From positions 39,368-103,367 of the forward strand of contig JANNNE010000099.1 in the NCBI GenBank assembly GCA_031398385.1: a stretch of 64,000 nt of DNA. The letters run 5' to 3'. The position numbers and the translations under genes were made by a program. Origin of the DNA: Ideonella_A sp031398385 (lineage in GTDB: Bacteria; Pseudomonadota; Gammaproteobacteria; Burkholderiales; Burkholderiaceae_C). Every line of letters begins with the position of its first letter. Positions within the stretch are counted from its first letter, which is position 1. The notes under the pieces were generated by a model that was not told the origin of the DNA, did no database searches, and saw nothing but the letters and a program-made list of their open reading frames with translations. Positions 42,602 to 51,814 of this stretch are shown in pieces.

Positions 42602-43585
42602 TTGCCACTGCTTGAAGTCGTCGACCTGCGGGTCAGCCTGCAAACCGCGCGCGGCCGGCACGAGGCGCTGCGCGGCATCTCGTTCGAGCTCGAGCGCGGC
42701 CGTACGATGGGCTTGATCGGCGAATCCGGATGCGGCAAGAGCATCACCGCACTGGCGCTGATGGGCTTGCTGCCCGATGGCGCCCGGGTTTCCGGCTCGA
42801 TCCACTTCGACGGCCGTGAGCTGACCAGCCTCGACGAGCCGGGCCTGTGCGCGCTGCGCGGCAACCGGATCGGCATGGTGTTCCAGGAGCCGATGACCGC
42901 ACTGAACCCGCTGCATACCGTCGGCCACCAGATCGCCGAATCGCTGCGGCTGCACAAGCAGGTGTCGCGCCGTGCGGCACGCGCCGAAGCGCTGCGCCTG
43001 CTCGAACGGGTGCAGTTGCCACAGGCCGCGCGCCGTCTCGACGCCTTCCCGCACCAGTTGTCGGGCGGCCAGCGCCAGCGGGTGGTGATCGCGATCGCAC
43101 TCGCCTGCGGGCCGGATCTGCTGATCGCCGACGAGCCCACCACGGCGCTGGACGTGACGATTCAACGCGAGGTGCTCGATCTGATTCAGCAATTGGTGAG
43201 TGAAGAGGAGCGCCAGGGCACCGGCGGCATGGCCTTGCTGCTGATCAGCCACGATCTGGGGGTGATGGCCGACACGGTGCAGGACCTGCTCGTGATGTAT
43301 GGCGGAACGGTGGTCGAGCAGGGGCCGACCCGATCGGTCATCGAGCGCCTCGCCCACCCGTATACACGCGGCCTGTTCGCGGCTCGGCCACGGCTCGGCC
43401 TGCCCCGCGGGACGCGTCTGCCGACGATCGCCGGCCGCGTGCCTGCACTGGCCGAGATGCCGGCGGGCTGCCCGTTCGCCGATCGCTGCGAGCGCGTCAT
43501 CGAGCCCTGCCACACCGCCTTGCCGCCAGCGACCCCGATCGCGCCGTCGCATGTGGCGCGCTGCCTGAGGCCGTATTCGTCATGA
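42602..43585 (+). CDS. ABC transporter ATP-binding protein (DppD-like)
   Basis: A 327-aa ATPase, the same length as E. coli DppD. Walker A GESGCGKSITALALMG near residue 40, Q-loop MVFQEPMTALNP, signature LSGGQRQRVVIAIAL, Walker B LLIADEPTTALD, and the C-terminal oligopeptide-family Cys motif (PAGCPFADRC, CHTA, ARC), which can bind an iron-sulfur cluster in related proteins. The start is TTG 42602 (LEVVDLRV opening); GTG 42539 would include the REP. It lies 4 kb from its permeases because the kinase gene is between them. Confidence 0.88.
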   Translation: MPLLEVVDLRVSLQTARGRHEALRGISFELERGRTMGLIGESGCGKSITALALMGLLPDGARVSGSIHFDGRELTSLDEPGLCALRGNRIGMVFQEPMTALNPLHTVGHQIAESLRLHKQVSRRAARAEALRLLERVQLPQAARRLDAFPHQLSGGQRQRVVIAIALACGPDLLIADEPTTALDVTIQREVLDLIQQLVSEEERQGTGGMALLLISHDLGVMADTVQDLLVMYGGTVVEQGPTRSVIERLAHPYTRGLFAARPRLGLPRGTRLPTIAGRVPALAEMPAGCPFADRCERVIEPCHTALPPATPIAPSHVARCLRPYSS

Positions 43586-43661
43586 GCTGCCCTGCCCGCT
43601 CGTCAAGAACCAGCAGCCTCGCCCCGCTCGACCAAACGGCAAGGCGCCTGGAGCGCCAGCG

Positions 43662-44468
43662 ATGACCGAGCCGCTGCTGGTCGTTGAGGATCTGACCCGG
43701 CATTACTGTCTGCCACGTGAGCGCCTGCTTGCGACGCCGCCGGTCGTGCAGGCGCTGGCCGGGGTCAGCTTCACGCTGCAGGCCGGCAGAAGCCTCGGCG
43801 TGGTCGGCGAATCGGGCTCGGGCAAAAGCACGCTGGCGCGGCTGGTGATGGCGCTCGAAGCGCCGACCAGCGGTCGGGTATTGTTCGAAGGTGTTGATCT
43901 GAACCGCCTCGACGCCGCTGCGCTGCGCGCCGCCCGGGCCCAGTTCCAGATGGTGTTCCAGGATCCGTTCGGCAGCCTGGATCCGCGGCGCACCGTGCTG
44001 CAGACCGTGGCTGAACCGCTCGCTGTTCTGCAAGGCGCCGGCAAGGCCGAACAGCGCGCGCGCGCCGCCGATGCGCTGGCCGCGGTCGGGCTGGGCAGCG
44101 ACGATCTGGACAAATACCCGCATGAATTCAGCGGCGGTCAGCGCCAGCGGATCGCCATCGCCCGCGCGCTGATCACTCGGCCGCGCCTGATCGTCGCCGA
44201 CGAGCCGGTCAGCGCGCTCGATGTCAGCGTGCAGGCGCAGGTGCTGAATCTGATGCAGGACCTGCAACAGCAGTTCGGCGTGACCTATTTGTTCATCAGC
44301 CACGATCTGGCCGTGGTCGATCTGATCTGCGATGACGTGATCGTGTTGCACCAGGGCACGATCGTCGAGCAGGGCAGTCCGGCCCGGCTATTCAGCGCTC
44401 CGGAACATGCCTATACCCGCCGACTGCTCGCCGCGGTGCCGGGCCGTCGGGTGGCGGACTCCGCCTGA
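43662..44468 (+). CDS. ABC transporter ATP-binding protein (DppF-like)
   Basis: A 268-aa second ATPase of the peptide transporter: Walker A GESGSGKSTLARLV, Q-loop MVFQDPFGSLDPR, signature FSGGQRQRIAIARAL, Walker B LIVADEPVSALDVS. It forms the heterodimer with the DppD-like subunit 76 bases upstream. The C-terminus is short and lacks the extended oligopeptide domain. Confidence 0.92.
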   Translation: MTEPLLVVEDLTRHYCLPRERLLATPPVVQALAGVSFTLQAGRSLGVVGESGSGKSTLARLVMALEAPTSGRVLFEGVDLNRLDAAALRAARAQFQMVFQDPFGSLDPRRTVLQTVAEPLAVLQGAGKAEQRARAADALAAVGLGSDDLDKYPHEFSGGQRQRIAIARALITRPRLIVADEPVSALDVSVQAQVLNLMQDLQQQFGVTYLFISHDLAVVDLICDDVIVLHQGTIVEQGSPARLFSAPEHAYTRRLLAAVPGRRVADSA

Positions 44469-44598
44469 AGGGCCTTCGGCTGCGGCTGGGTGGCCGCGGC
44501 GGACTCGGACTCGGAAGGCGGCAACATGGCAGGCGAGCCCAGCTCGAAATTTCGCCTCAGGCAGAATCCCGTCATTCCTCGACAGCCAGGAGAAATCG

Positions 44599-46098
44599 AT
44601 GACCGTTTCACGCCGAACTCTCAATGCGATGCTGGTCGGTACGCCCCTGGCGGCCGCGTTGCCGTCAGCGCTGGCCCAGTCGCGCAAGGACACCGCTGTA
44701 CTCGGCATGACACTGGAACCGCCGAGCCTCGACCCCACCGTGGCCGCTGCGGCCGCGATCGGCGAGATCGTCCACTACAACGTGCTCGAGGGGCTGACCC
44801 GGATTGCGATGAATGGCGAAGTGACGCCGCTGTTGGCCGAGAGCTGGTCGCAGGCACCCGACGGCAAGACCTATACCTTCAAGCTGAAAAAAGGCGTCAA
44901 GTTTTCAGACGGTGCAGCCTTCGATGCGGCTGCGGTCAAGTTCAGTTTCGATCGGGCTCGTGCTCCGGACAGCACCAACAAGGCCCGCAAGGCGGTTTTC
45001 GACAACATCTCGAGCGTGGCCGTATCCGACCCGCACACCGTGATCCTGGTGCTGAACAAGGCCGATGCGATATTGCCGTTCCGCATGGGCGAAAACACCG
45101 CCGTGATCCTGCATCCAAACTCGGTCGCCAGCGCCGCCACCAAACCGGTCGGAACCGGACCGTTTACGGTCGACGACTGGAAAAAAGGCACCTCGGTCAC
45201 GCTGGCCAAGTGGGATGGCTACCGCGAGGCATCCAAGGTGAAGCTGAAGAAGGTGGTGTTCCGCTTCATCAACGACCCCTCGGCGCAAGTGGCGGCGCTG
45301 CTGGCCGGCGACATCGACGGCATGCCGCGCTTCGGTGCGCTGCAGGCGCTGAAGCAGTTCCAGGGCGACAAGCGCTTCGCGGTCGAGGTGGGCAGCACCG
45401 CCGGCAAGGGCATCTTGTCGATCAACAACAAGAAGGCGCCGTTCAGCGACGTGCGGGTACGGCGCGCGATCGCGCATGCAATCGACCGCCAGGCGTTCAT
45501 CGACGGCGCCCAGGAAGGCCTGGGCAAGCCGATCGGCAGCCACTTTGCGCCGACCGACGCCGGCTACCTCGACCTGACCAAGACCTATGCGCACGATGTC
45601 GAAAAAGCCAAGGCGCTGTTGCGCGAGGCCGGCGTCACGACGCCGATGAACGTCACGATGACGCTGCCGCCACCCGCCTACGCACGCAAGGGCGGCGAAA
45701 TCGTCGCCGCGCAACTGGCCAAGGTCGGCATCAACGCCAAGATCGAGAACGTCGAGTGGGCGCAATGGCTGAGCGGCACCTTCAAGGGCAATTTCGACCT
45801 GACGATCATCAACCACGTCGAGCCGCTCGACTATGCCACCGCCTACGCCAACCCCGAGTACTACTTCGGCTACGACAACGCCAAGTTCCGTGAGCTGGTG
45901 GCGCAACTCGCGGCCACCGCCGATCCCAAGAACAAGACCCGGCTGTGGAACGAGATCCAGCGCAAGCTGGCCGACGACGCCGTCAACGCCTACATCTGGA
46001 ATCCGGCCCAGGTGGCGGTATTCAAGAAAGGGCTGCGTGGCTTGTGGAACAGCTCGCCGATCTTCGCCAACGACATGGCTGCGGTGAGCTGGTCGTGA
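44599..46098 (+). CDS. ABC transporter peptide-binding protein (DppA/OppA family)
   Basis: A 499-aa family 5 solute-binding protein. The Tat-like signal (TVSRRTLNAMLVGTPLAAALPSALAQ) precedes EPPSLDPTVAAAAAIGEIVHYNVLEGL and the signature KKGVKFSDGAAFDAAAVKFSFDR. An AGGAGA ribosome site lies six bases before ATG 44599. It supplies peptides or a similar ligand to the flanking ABC subunits. Its stop overlaps the GTG start of the next gene. Confidence 0.93.
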   Translation: MTVSRRTLNAMLVGTPLAAALPSALAQSRKDTAVLGMTLEPPSLDPTVAAAAAIGEIVHYNVLEGLTRIAMNGEVTPLLAESWSQAPDGKTYTFKLKKGVKFSDGAAFDAAAVKFSFDRARAPDSTNKARKAVFDNISSVAVSDPHTVILVLNKADAILPFRMGENTAVILHPNSVASAATKPVGTGPFTVDDWKKGTSVTLAKWDGYREASKVKLKKVVFRFINDPSAQVAALLAGDIDGMPRFGALQALKQFQGDKRFAVEVGSTAGKGILSINNKKAPFSDVRVRRAIAHAIDRQAFIDGAQEGLGKPIGSHFAPTDAGYLDLTKTYAHDVEKAKALLREAGVTTPMNVTMTLPPPAYARKGGEIVAAQLAKVGINAKIENVEWAQWLSGTFKGNFDLTIINHVEPLDYATAYANPEYYFGYDNAKFRELVAQLAATADPKNKTRLWNEIQRKLADDAVNAYIWNPAQVAVFKKGLRGLWNSSPIFANDMAAVSWS

Positions 46099-46571
46099 AC
46101 GACGGCCGCCGCGCGAGCATCGAGCGCTTCTACGCCGATTTCGCACGGCTAGACGGCCCGGCGATGCAGCGTGCCTACGCCGCAGACGCGAGCTTCGAAG
46201 ACGAGATCTTCAAGCTGCGGGGCGCCACGCAGATCGGCAGCATGTGGCGGATGTTGTGCGAGGCGACCAAGGCCAGGCCAGAGAACCGGTCCCGCTGGAA
46301 GCTGGAGACCCGCGACATCACCGACCACAGCGCCCACTGGGAGGCGCACTACCTGTTCAGCGCCACCGGGCGGCAGGTGCACAACCGAATCGATGCCGAG
46401 TTCGAGTTCGATTCGGACGGGTTGATCAGGCAGCATCGCGACCGGTTCGGTTTCTGGGCCTGGTCACGACAGGCGCTGGGCCTGCCCGGTCTGGTGCTCG
46501 GTTGGAGTCCGCTGCTGCGCAACAGGGTGCGCGCGCAGGCGGCTGCCAACCTGCGCCGCTTCAAGGGCTGA
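46095..46571 (+). CDS. nuclear transport factor 2-like (SnoaL-fold) protein
   Basis: A 158-aa protein of the NTF2/SnoaL cone fold: SIERFYADFARLDGPAMQRAYAADASFEDEIF at the start, a middle HWEAHYLFSATGRQVHNRI and a hydrophobic C-end. Members are enzymes or ligand-binding proteins; no catalytic residue pair can be fixed. GTG 46095 overlaps the binding-protein stop (GTGA), so it belongs to the peptide-transporter operon. Confidence 0.75.
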   Translation: MNDGRRASIERFYADFARLDGPAMQRAYAADASFEDEIFKLRGATQIGSMWRMLCEATKARPENRSRWKLETRDITDHSAHWEAHYLFSATGRQVHNRIDAEFEFDSDGLIRQHRDRFGFWAWSRQALGLPGLVLGWSPLLRNRVRAQAAANLRRFKG

Positions 46572-46768
46572 CGAACCCGGCCCGAGGGCCCGGCCTGCGC
46601 CGCACTGGTCAGTTCATGGCTCACGCGAGCGAAGTCCCCGGCGGCGAGGGGTGTAAGTAGATTCCCTCGCGCAAATCGGCGTCGAAATCGGAAAATCCGG
46701 GCTCGCAAGCCGCCTCCGCCCCGGAAGCCATTCCGGTGAAAATCCGACCCCCCCATGGAACTGTCATC

Positions 46769-47740
46769 ATGAAGAAAATATTGTTCGCCACCGCGTTTGC
46801 ACTCAGCGCATCGGCCGCGCTTGCCCAGTATCCCGACAAGCCGATCACCCTCGTTGTTCCGTTCGCCGCGGGCGGACCGACCGACAAGGTGGCCCGTGAT
46901 CTGGCCGAAGCGCTGCGCAAGCCGCTGAACAACCAGACCATCGTCATCGAGAACGTCGGCGGCGCCGGCGGCACACTCGGTGCGGCCAAGGTCGCCAAGG
47001 CCAAGAACGACGGCTACACCCTGCTACTTGCGCACATCGGCATCTCGACCGCTCCGGCGCTGTATCGCAGCCTGTCCTACAAGGCGCTGGAGGATTTCGA
47101 ATACCTCGGCATGGTCAACGAGGTGCCGATGACCTTGATCGGCCGCCCGACCCTGCCGGCGAACAATTTCGCCGAATTGAAGACCTGGATGGAAGCCAAC
47201 AAGGGCAAGATCAACCTGGCGAATGCCGGGTTGGGCGCCGCCTCGCACCTGTGCGGCCTGCTGTTCCAGCAAGCCATGCAGATCGACATGACCACGGTGC
47301 CGTACAAGGGCACGGCACCCGCGATGACCGATCTGATGGGTGGTCAAGTCGACCTGTTGTGCGACCAGACAACCAACACCACCAGCCAGATCGAGGCCGG
47401 CAAGGTCAAGGCCTACGCCGTGACCACCTCCAAACGCCTGACGACGCCGGCGCTGGCGCGCTTGCCGACGCTCGATGAATCGGGCCTGAAGGGCTTCAAT
47501 GTCAGCATCTGGCACGGCCTGTATGCACCCAAGGGCACGCCCAAGCCGGTGCTGGACAACCTCAATACGGCATTGCGCGCGGCGTTGAAGGATGCCGACT
47601 TCATCAAGCGCGAAGAGGCGCTGGGTGCGGTGATCATCACCGATGGACGTCTTGACGGCGCCGCCCACAAGAAGTTCGTCGAGGCCGAAATCGCCAAATG
47701 GGGGCCGGTGATCAAGGCATCGGGACAATACGCCGACTGA
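46769..47740 (+). CDS. tripartite tricarboxylate transporter receptor (Bug/TctC family)
   Basis: A 323-aa periplasmic receptor with signal peptide (KKILFATAFALSASAALAQ). The Bug signature is YPDKPITLVVPFAAGGPTD at the mature start, followed by GGAGGTLGAAKVAKAKNDGYTLL and a middle VPYKGTAPAMTDLMGGQVD. It binds an organic acid (citrate-type or aromatic acid in homologues). It faces tctA/tctB in convergent orientation and is the likely receptor for that transporter. Confidence 0.93.
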   Translation: MKKILFATAFALSASAALAQYPDKPITLVVPFAAGGPTDKVARDLAEALRKPLNNQTIVIENVGGAGGTLGAAKVAKAKNDGYTLLLAHIGISTAPALYRSLSYKALEDFEYLGMVNEVPMTLIGRPTLPANNFAELKTWMEANKGKINLANAGLGAASHLCGLLFQQAMQIDMTTVPYKGTAPAMTDLMGGQVDLLCDQTTNTTSQIEAGKVKAYAVTTSKRLTTPALARLPTLDESGLKGFNVSIWHGLYAPKGTPKPVLDNLNTALRAALKDADFIKREEALGAVIITDGRLDGAAHKKFVEAEIAKWGPVIKASGQYAD

Positions 47741-48074
47741 TTGCGAGACCGCTCATCGGCTGATGGAAGGGTTGCCGACGCCATGTCGGCAGCCTGCTTC
47801 ATTGGCGGCCTCGGGTATCACCCGAGATCAATGACAACGGTTGATGTCCGCGCGTGCGCCGTTCGCCGACAACACGCCAGAGTATCGCCTCCACCAGGCG
47901 CGCACCCACTTCATCCAGTTCGAAGACTTGCGCAGCCGACGTTGCACAGTTGTGAACCGGCCAGCGCCTATCGTCCCCCACACGCCGCAAGAGCGCCCCG
48001 ATGAGGGCGCGCCATCTCACCCCGCCTGAAGACTTCCGCAGCCGGTCACGTTGCAAAGTGACCCGGCCCGCGCC
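47741..48074. other. 334-base gap with hairpins and a degenerate 48-base repeat
   Basis: No gene seen. It holds two hairpins: 47773-47791 (stem TGCCGAC/GTCGGCA, five-base loop) and 47810-47826 (CTCGGGT/ACCCGAG, three-base loop), either of which could end the Bug-receptor transcript. It also holds an imperfect 48-base direct repeat (47922-47969 and 48028-48075), the second copy of which reaches the tctA stop. Confidence 0.45.
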
Positions 48075-48075
48075 T
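47922..48075. repeat. imperfect direct repeat, two 48-base copies
   Basis: Copy 1 (47922-47969) and copy 2 (48028-48075) both start GAAGACTT and end CGCGCCT or AGCGCCT, with shared GCAGCCG, ACGTTGCA and CCCGG/ACCGG blocks and two compensating 2-base shifts. The copies are 58 bases apart. The origin is unknown; a duplicated regulatory or structural RNA element is possible. Confidence 0.45.
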
Positions 48076-49589
48076 CAATCCTCTTCGACGAACGCCTCCT
48101 CGCGCTTCTTCTTGATCGACGGCAGCGAGACGATGACGATCATCAGCGCGGCGGCGATCAGCAGGCTGGCCGACAACGGCCGGCTCATGAAGGTGCTCCA
48201 GTCGCCACGGCTCAGCAGCAGCGCCCGCCGCAGGTTTTCCTCCATCATCGGCCCGAGGATGAAGCCCAGCAGCAGCGGTGCCGGCTCGCAGCCGAGCTTG
48301 TGGAACAGGTAGCCGACGACTCCGAACGCGGCGGCCATGAAGACATCGAAATTATTGTTGTTCAGCGTGTACAGGCCGATGCAGCAGAACGTCATGATTG
48401 CCGGATAGAGGATGCGGTAAGGCACCGTCAGCAGCTTGATCCAGATGCCGATCATCGGCAGGTTCAGCAGCACCAGCATACCGTTGCCGATCCACATCGA
48501 TGCGATCAGACCCCAGAACAGCTCCGGGTTGCTGGTCATCACCTGCGGGCCGGGCTGGATGCCCTTGATCGTCATCGCACCGACCATCAGCGCCATCACC
48601 GCGTTGGGCGGGATGCCCAGCGTCAGCATCGGGATGAAACTGGTCTGCGCACCGGCGTTGTTGGCACTCTCAGGGCCGGCGACGCCGCGGATGTTGCCCT
48701 GGCCGAACGGCACCTCGTTGGGCCCCATGCGCAGCTTCTTTTCCAGCGTATAGGCCGCAAACGACGACAGCAGCGCGCCGCCACCGGGCAACACGCCGAG
48801 GATCGAGCCGAGTGCGGTGCCGCGCAGCACCGCGGGTGCGGCGTCCTTGAAGTCCTGCTTGGTTGGCCACAGGCCCTTCACATCCTTGGTGAAGACCTCG
48901 CGGTGCTCGGCCGGGCGGCTCAGGTTGGCGATGATCTCGGCAAACGCGAACACCCCCATCGCGATCGTGACGAAGCCGATGCCGTCGGTCAGCTCGGGGA
49001 TGTCGAAGCTGTAGCGCGCCACCCCGGAGATCACGTCGGTGTTGATCTGCCCGAGCAGAAGCCCGAGCACGATCATCCCGAGTGCCTTGATCAGCGAGCC
49101 CGACGCCAGCACAACCGCACCGATCAGACCCAGCACCATCAGCGAGAAATATTCGGCCGGGCCGAACTTGAACGCCAGTTCGGTCAGCACCGGCGCAAAC
49201 GCGGCAATCACGATCGTGCCGACGCAGCCCGCAAAGAACGAGCCGAGACCGGCCGCCGCCAGTGCCGGGCCAGCGCGGCCCTTGCGCGCCATCGCATAAC
49301 CATCCAGCGCGGTCACCACCGAGCTCGATTCACCGGGCACGTTGATCAGGATCGCAGTGGTCGAGCCGCCGTATTGCGCGCCGTAGTAGATGCCGGCCAG
49401 CATGATCAGCGCCGGTGTGGCGTCGAGCGCGTAAATCGACGGCAGCAGCATCGCGATGGTGGCCACCGGGCCGAGGCCGGGCAACACACCGATCAGCGTG
49501 CCAAGCACCGAACCCATCAGCGCATAAGCCAGGTTCTGCAGTGTGAAGGCGACACTGAAGCCGAGCGCCAGGTTGTTGATCAGATCCAT
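48075..49589 (-). CDS. tctA: tripartite tricarboxylate transporter large permease
   Basis: A 504-aa permease with about 12 helices. Family markers are LGTLIGVLPGLGPVATIAML, IYYGAQYGGSTTAILINVPGE and the second-half GTALGSILGVLPGGGALLSS with GVAGPESANNAGAQTSFIPMLTLGIP. It works with TctB and a Bug receptor. It is 10 bases downstream of tctB. Confidence 0.94.
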   Translation of the reverse strand: MDLINNLALGFSVAFTLQNLAYALMGSVLGTLIGVLPGLGPVATIAMLLPSIYALDATPALIMLAGIYYGAQYGGSTTAILINVPGESSSVVTALDGYAMARKGRAGPALAAAGLGSFFAGCVGTIVIAAFAPVLTELAFKFGPAEYFSLMVLGLIGAVVLASGSLIKALGMIVLGLLLGQINTDVISGVARYSFDIPELTDGIGFVTIAMGVFAFAEIIANLSRPAEHREVFTKDVKGLWPTKQDFKDAAPAVLRGTALGSILGVLPGGGALLSSFAAYTLEKKLRMGPNEVPFGQGNIRGVAGPESANNAGAQTSFIPMLTLGIPPNAVMALMVGAMTIKGIQPGPQVMTSNPELFWGLIASMWIGNGMLVLLNLPMIGIWIKLLTVPYRILYPAIMTFCCIGLYTLNNNNFDVFMAAAFGVVGYLFHKLGCEPAPLLLGFILGPMMEENLRRALLLSRGDWSTFMSRPLSASLLIAAALMIVIVSLPSIKKKREEAFVEED

Positions 49590-49599
49590 GGGGCGGTCC

Positions 49600-50064
49600 T
49601 CAGGTGGTCAGGAAGGCAGGCCAGAGCGGTATCACCAGGGCCAGGCCCTTGATGAAGATCAGCCACGAGCCGACCGTGAGCACCACGATGTTGATCAGCA
49701 CCTCGGTCAACTTGAACTCGTCGCCCGCCAGACTGGACATGAATATCAGCAGCGGCAACGCGATCATCATGCCCAGCCAGGGCAGGGCAAACCCGAACAC
49801 CACCACCGACGCGATGATCCAGGCAATCGGCCGCCAGGCAATCTTGCCAATCGGCTCGCCGTCTTTCGTGTCTTTGGCGAAGCCCTTCACCAGGATGATG
49901 GCGCCGAAGATCGCCAGCAACAGCCCGAGGCCGAGCGGGAAATACCCCGGCCCGGGGCGCGCCGAGACGCCGAACGAGTAGTTGGTCGCGCCCCAGGCAA
50001 AGCCCAGGCCGACCAGCAGGAACATCAGACCGGACCAGAAGTCTTTCTGGCTGTGGATTCTCAT
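49600..50064 (-). CDS. tctB: tripartite tricarboxylate transporter small permease
   Basis: A 154-aa four-helix protein: MRIHSQKDFWSGLMFLLVGLGFAWGA opening and RPGPGYFPLGLGLLLAIFGAIIL, typical of TctB. A GGGAGG ribosome site six bases before ATG 50064 decides the start; the ORF's first Met is 26 codons further up. It begins the tctBA operon. Confidence 0.92.
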   Translation of the reverse strand: MRIHSQKDFWSGLMFLLVGLGFAWGATNYSFGVSARPGPGYFPLGLGLLLAIFGAIILVKGFAKDTKDGEPIGKIAWRPIAWIIASVVVFGFALPWLGMMIALPLLIFMSSLAGDEFKLTEVLINIVVLTVGSWLIFIKGLALVIPLWPAFLTT

Positions 50065-50429
50065 CGTTGCCTCCCGTTCACCAACTACGTGGTGTATTCC
50101 AAGTTGCCTGCATTTTGCTATCCAACTGCAGCCTCTTTTCACCCGCAGCGAGAATAAATTCTATGTGCACCAGCTGCTGTTGACGACCGTCTCGTGATCG
50201 GCGATCGGGTTGCGCTCGCCTGCACTGGTAAACCCGCAGGTATTTGTCGCGCAAGGCGCATGCCTTCATGCCGGTCCTGCGCATCGAATCGAACCGACGT
50301 TCGAACGTCCGGCGTTGGAGGGGGTCCGAGCAAGTCCGGGCCGCAGATCCGGGCGCAGATGGCGCAACCCGCGTCGGACCTCGGGGCTTTGGGTATATTG
50401 CCGTCCACCTTTTTTGCAACCCGGACCCG
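50065..50429. other. intergenic region between divergent tctB and a methyltransferase gene
   Basis: 365 bases without a credible gene. The part near tctB (50090-50160) is relatively A/T-rich and probably carries the tctBA promoter; I cannot fix -35/-10 boxes. A perfect 14-base palindrome GACGTTCGAACGTC lies at 50296-50309, 120 bases upstream of the methyltransferase start. Confidence 0.5.
50296..50309. promoter_or_regulatory. perfect 14-base palindrome, candidate operator
   Basis: GACGTTCGAACGTC reads the same on both strands, consistent with a dimeric repressor site upstream of the gene at 50430. No regulator gene lies nearby, and chance occurrence cannot be excluded. Confidence 0.35.
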
Positions 50430-51311
50430 ATGAACAACCCAACGGTCGATCGAAACCGACACGCAGTCCGACGGCGCTGGCTCGGCTGCGCGCTCGCCGG
50501 CCTGGCACTGGCTGCCGGCCCGGCAGTCCTGGCGCAGGACGAGGTGCCGTTCATCACCACGCCCGACAACGTCACGCTGGCGATGCTGGAGCTCGCCGCA
50601 GTCGGCCCGAGGGATCATCTGATCGACCTCGGCTCGGGCGACGGCCGCATCGTCATCACCGCCGCGCGTCGCTTCGGCGCCAGCGGTTTGGGCGTCGAGA
50701 TCGTCGGTGATCTGGTGCGGCGCAGCCGCGAGATCGCGCGCAGCGCCGGTGTTGCCGAGCGCACCCAGTTCCTCGAACAGGATCTGTTCGTGACCGACTT
50801 GCAAACGGCGAGCGTGATCACGATGTACCTGCTGCCCGAAGTCAACCTGCAGTTGCGCCCGCGGCTGCTGCAGCTGGCACCCGGCACGCGGATCGTCTCG
50901 CACGACTGGGACATGGGCGACTGGGCACCTGATCGAACCCGGCGCCTGGAGGTTCCCGACAAGGCGATCGGCCTCGACAAGGCGTCGAAGATCCACCTCT
51001 GGACCGTGCCGGCGCGGGTGCAGGGCTTGTGGTGCACAGCCGACGGCAGCCTGGACGTGACCCAGCGTTTTCAGACCTTCTCGGCGCGATTGAACCAGCC
51101 GGGCAGCGCTGCGCCGGTGATGGTGTTCGACGGCCGGATCGACGGCAACACGCTGCGCGCCCACGGCGTCCACGCCGCGGTGCTGCAGGCCGGCGCCGAC
51201 CGCCTGGAGGTGACCAGCATCGATGCGCAGGGGCACCGGTTCGCGGGGCGGGTGTTTACTCGCGCGACGGCGGCTGATTGCCCGGCGAACGCTGGCGCGG
51301 CGAAGCAGTGA
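50430..51311 (+). CDS. exported class I SAM-dependent methyltransferase-like protein
   Basis: A 293-aa protein with an apparent signal peptide (RRRWLGCALAGLALAAGPAVLAQ) before EVPFITTPDNVTLAMLELAAVG. Motif I is DLGSGDGRIVITAARRFG, followed by GVEIVGDLVRRSREIA and DLFVTDL. A methyltransferase fold behind a signal peptide is odd, since SAM is cytoplasmic; the N-terminus may be a membrane anchor. The C-terminal 80 residues form a separate beta domain. The substrate is unknown. Confidence 0.75.
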   Translation: MNNPTVDRNRHAVRRRWLGCALAGLALAAGPAVLAQDEVPFITTPDNVTLAMLELAAVGPRDHLIDLGSGDGRIVITAARRFGASGLGVEIVGDLVRRSREIARSAGVAERTQFLEQDLFVTDLQTASVITMYLLPEVNLQLRPRLLQLAPGTRIVSHDWDMGDWAPDRTRRLEVPDKAIGLDKASKIHLWTVPARVQGLWCTADGSLDVTQRFQTFSARLNQPGSAAPVMVFDGRIDGNTLRAHGVHAAVLQAGADRLEVTSIDAQGHRFAGRVFTRATAADCPANAGAAKQ

Positions 51312-51414
51312 CCGCAGCGCCCGCCTCGCGGCCTGGTGTTGCACTTCAGCACGGGCATCCGAACTCGAGTGTCCGATCGAAAACCAGCACACAGACGCCC
51401 CAGGAGAATCCGAA

Positions 51415-51810
51415 ATGACAGCCACTTGTGCCTGCGGCCAGGCCGCCATCACGGTCAACGCGCTGCCACGCATGCATGGCGTGTGTCACTGCACAAACTG
51501 CAAGCGCAGGACCGGCAGCGCTTTCGGCATCTCGGCCTACTTCGACAAGGCGGCCGTGGTGCGCCAGTCGGGGGAAACGACCATCTATGCGTTTCATCAT
51601 GCCGGTCAGGATCACGATCAGGAGCGCCATTTCTGCTCTCGTTGCGGCACCACGCTGTTCTGGTTCATCTCTTCAGCGCCGCAACAGATCGGCATCGCCG
51701 CCGGATGCTTTGCCCCAGAGCAGTTTCCCGAGCCCGCATACTCCGTCACGCACGACAAAAAGGAAGCTTGGGTCTCTTTGTCCGCGGGCTGGCAGACCTG
51801 CGCCGGGTAG
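51415..51810 (+). CDS. GFA family protein (glutathione-dependent formaldehyde-activating/CENP-V-like)
   Basis: A 131-aa zinc protein with the GFA cysteine set: CAC (C5, C7), CHCTNC (C24, C26, C29) and CSRC (C74, C77). The founding member Gfa is proposed to aid formation of S-hydroxymethylglutathione; most relatives are uncharacterised. An AGGAGA ribosome site lies before ATG 51415. The next gene starts five bases after the stop. Confidence 0.85.
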   Translation: MTATCACGQAAITVNALPRMHGVCHCTNCKRRTGSAFGISAYFDKAAVVRQSGETTIYAFHHAGQDHDQERHFCSRCGTTLFWFISSAPQQIGIAAGCFAPEQFPEPAYSVTHDKKEAWVSLSAGWQTCAG

Positions 51811-51814
51811 GCGC

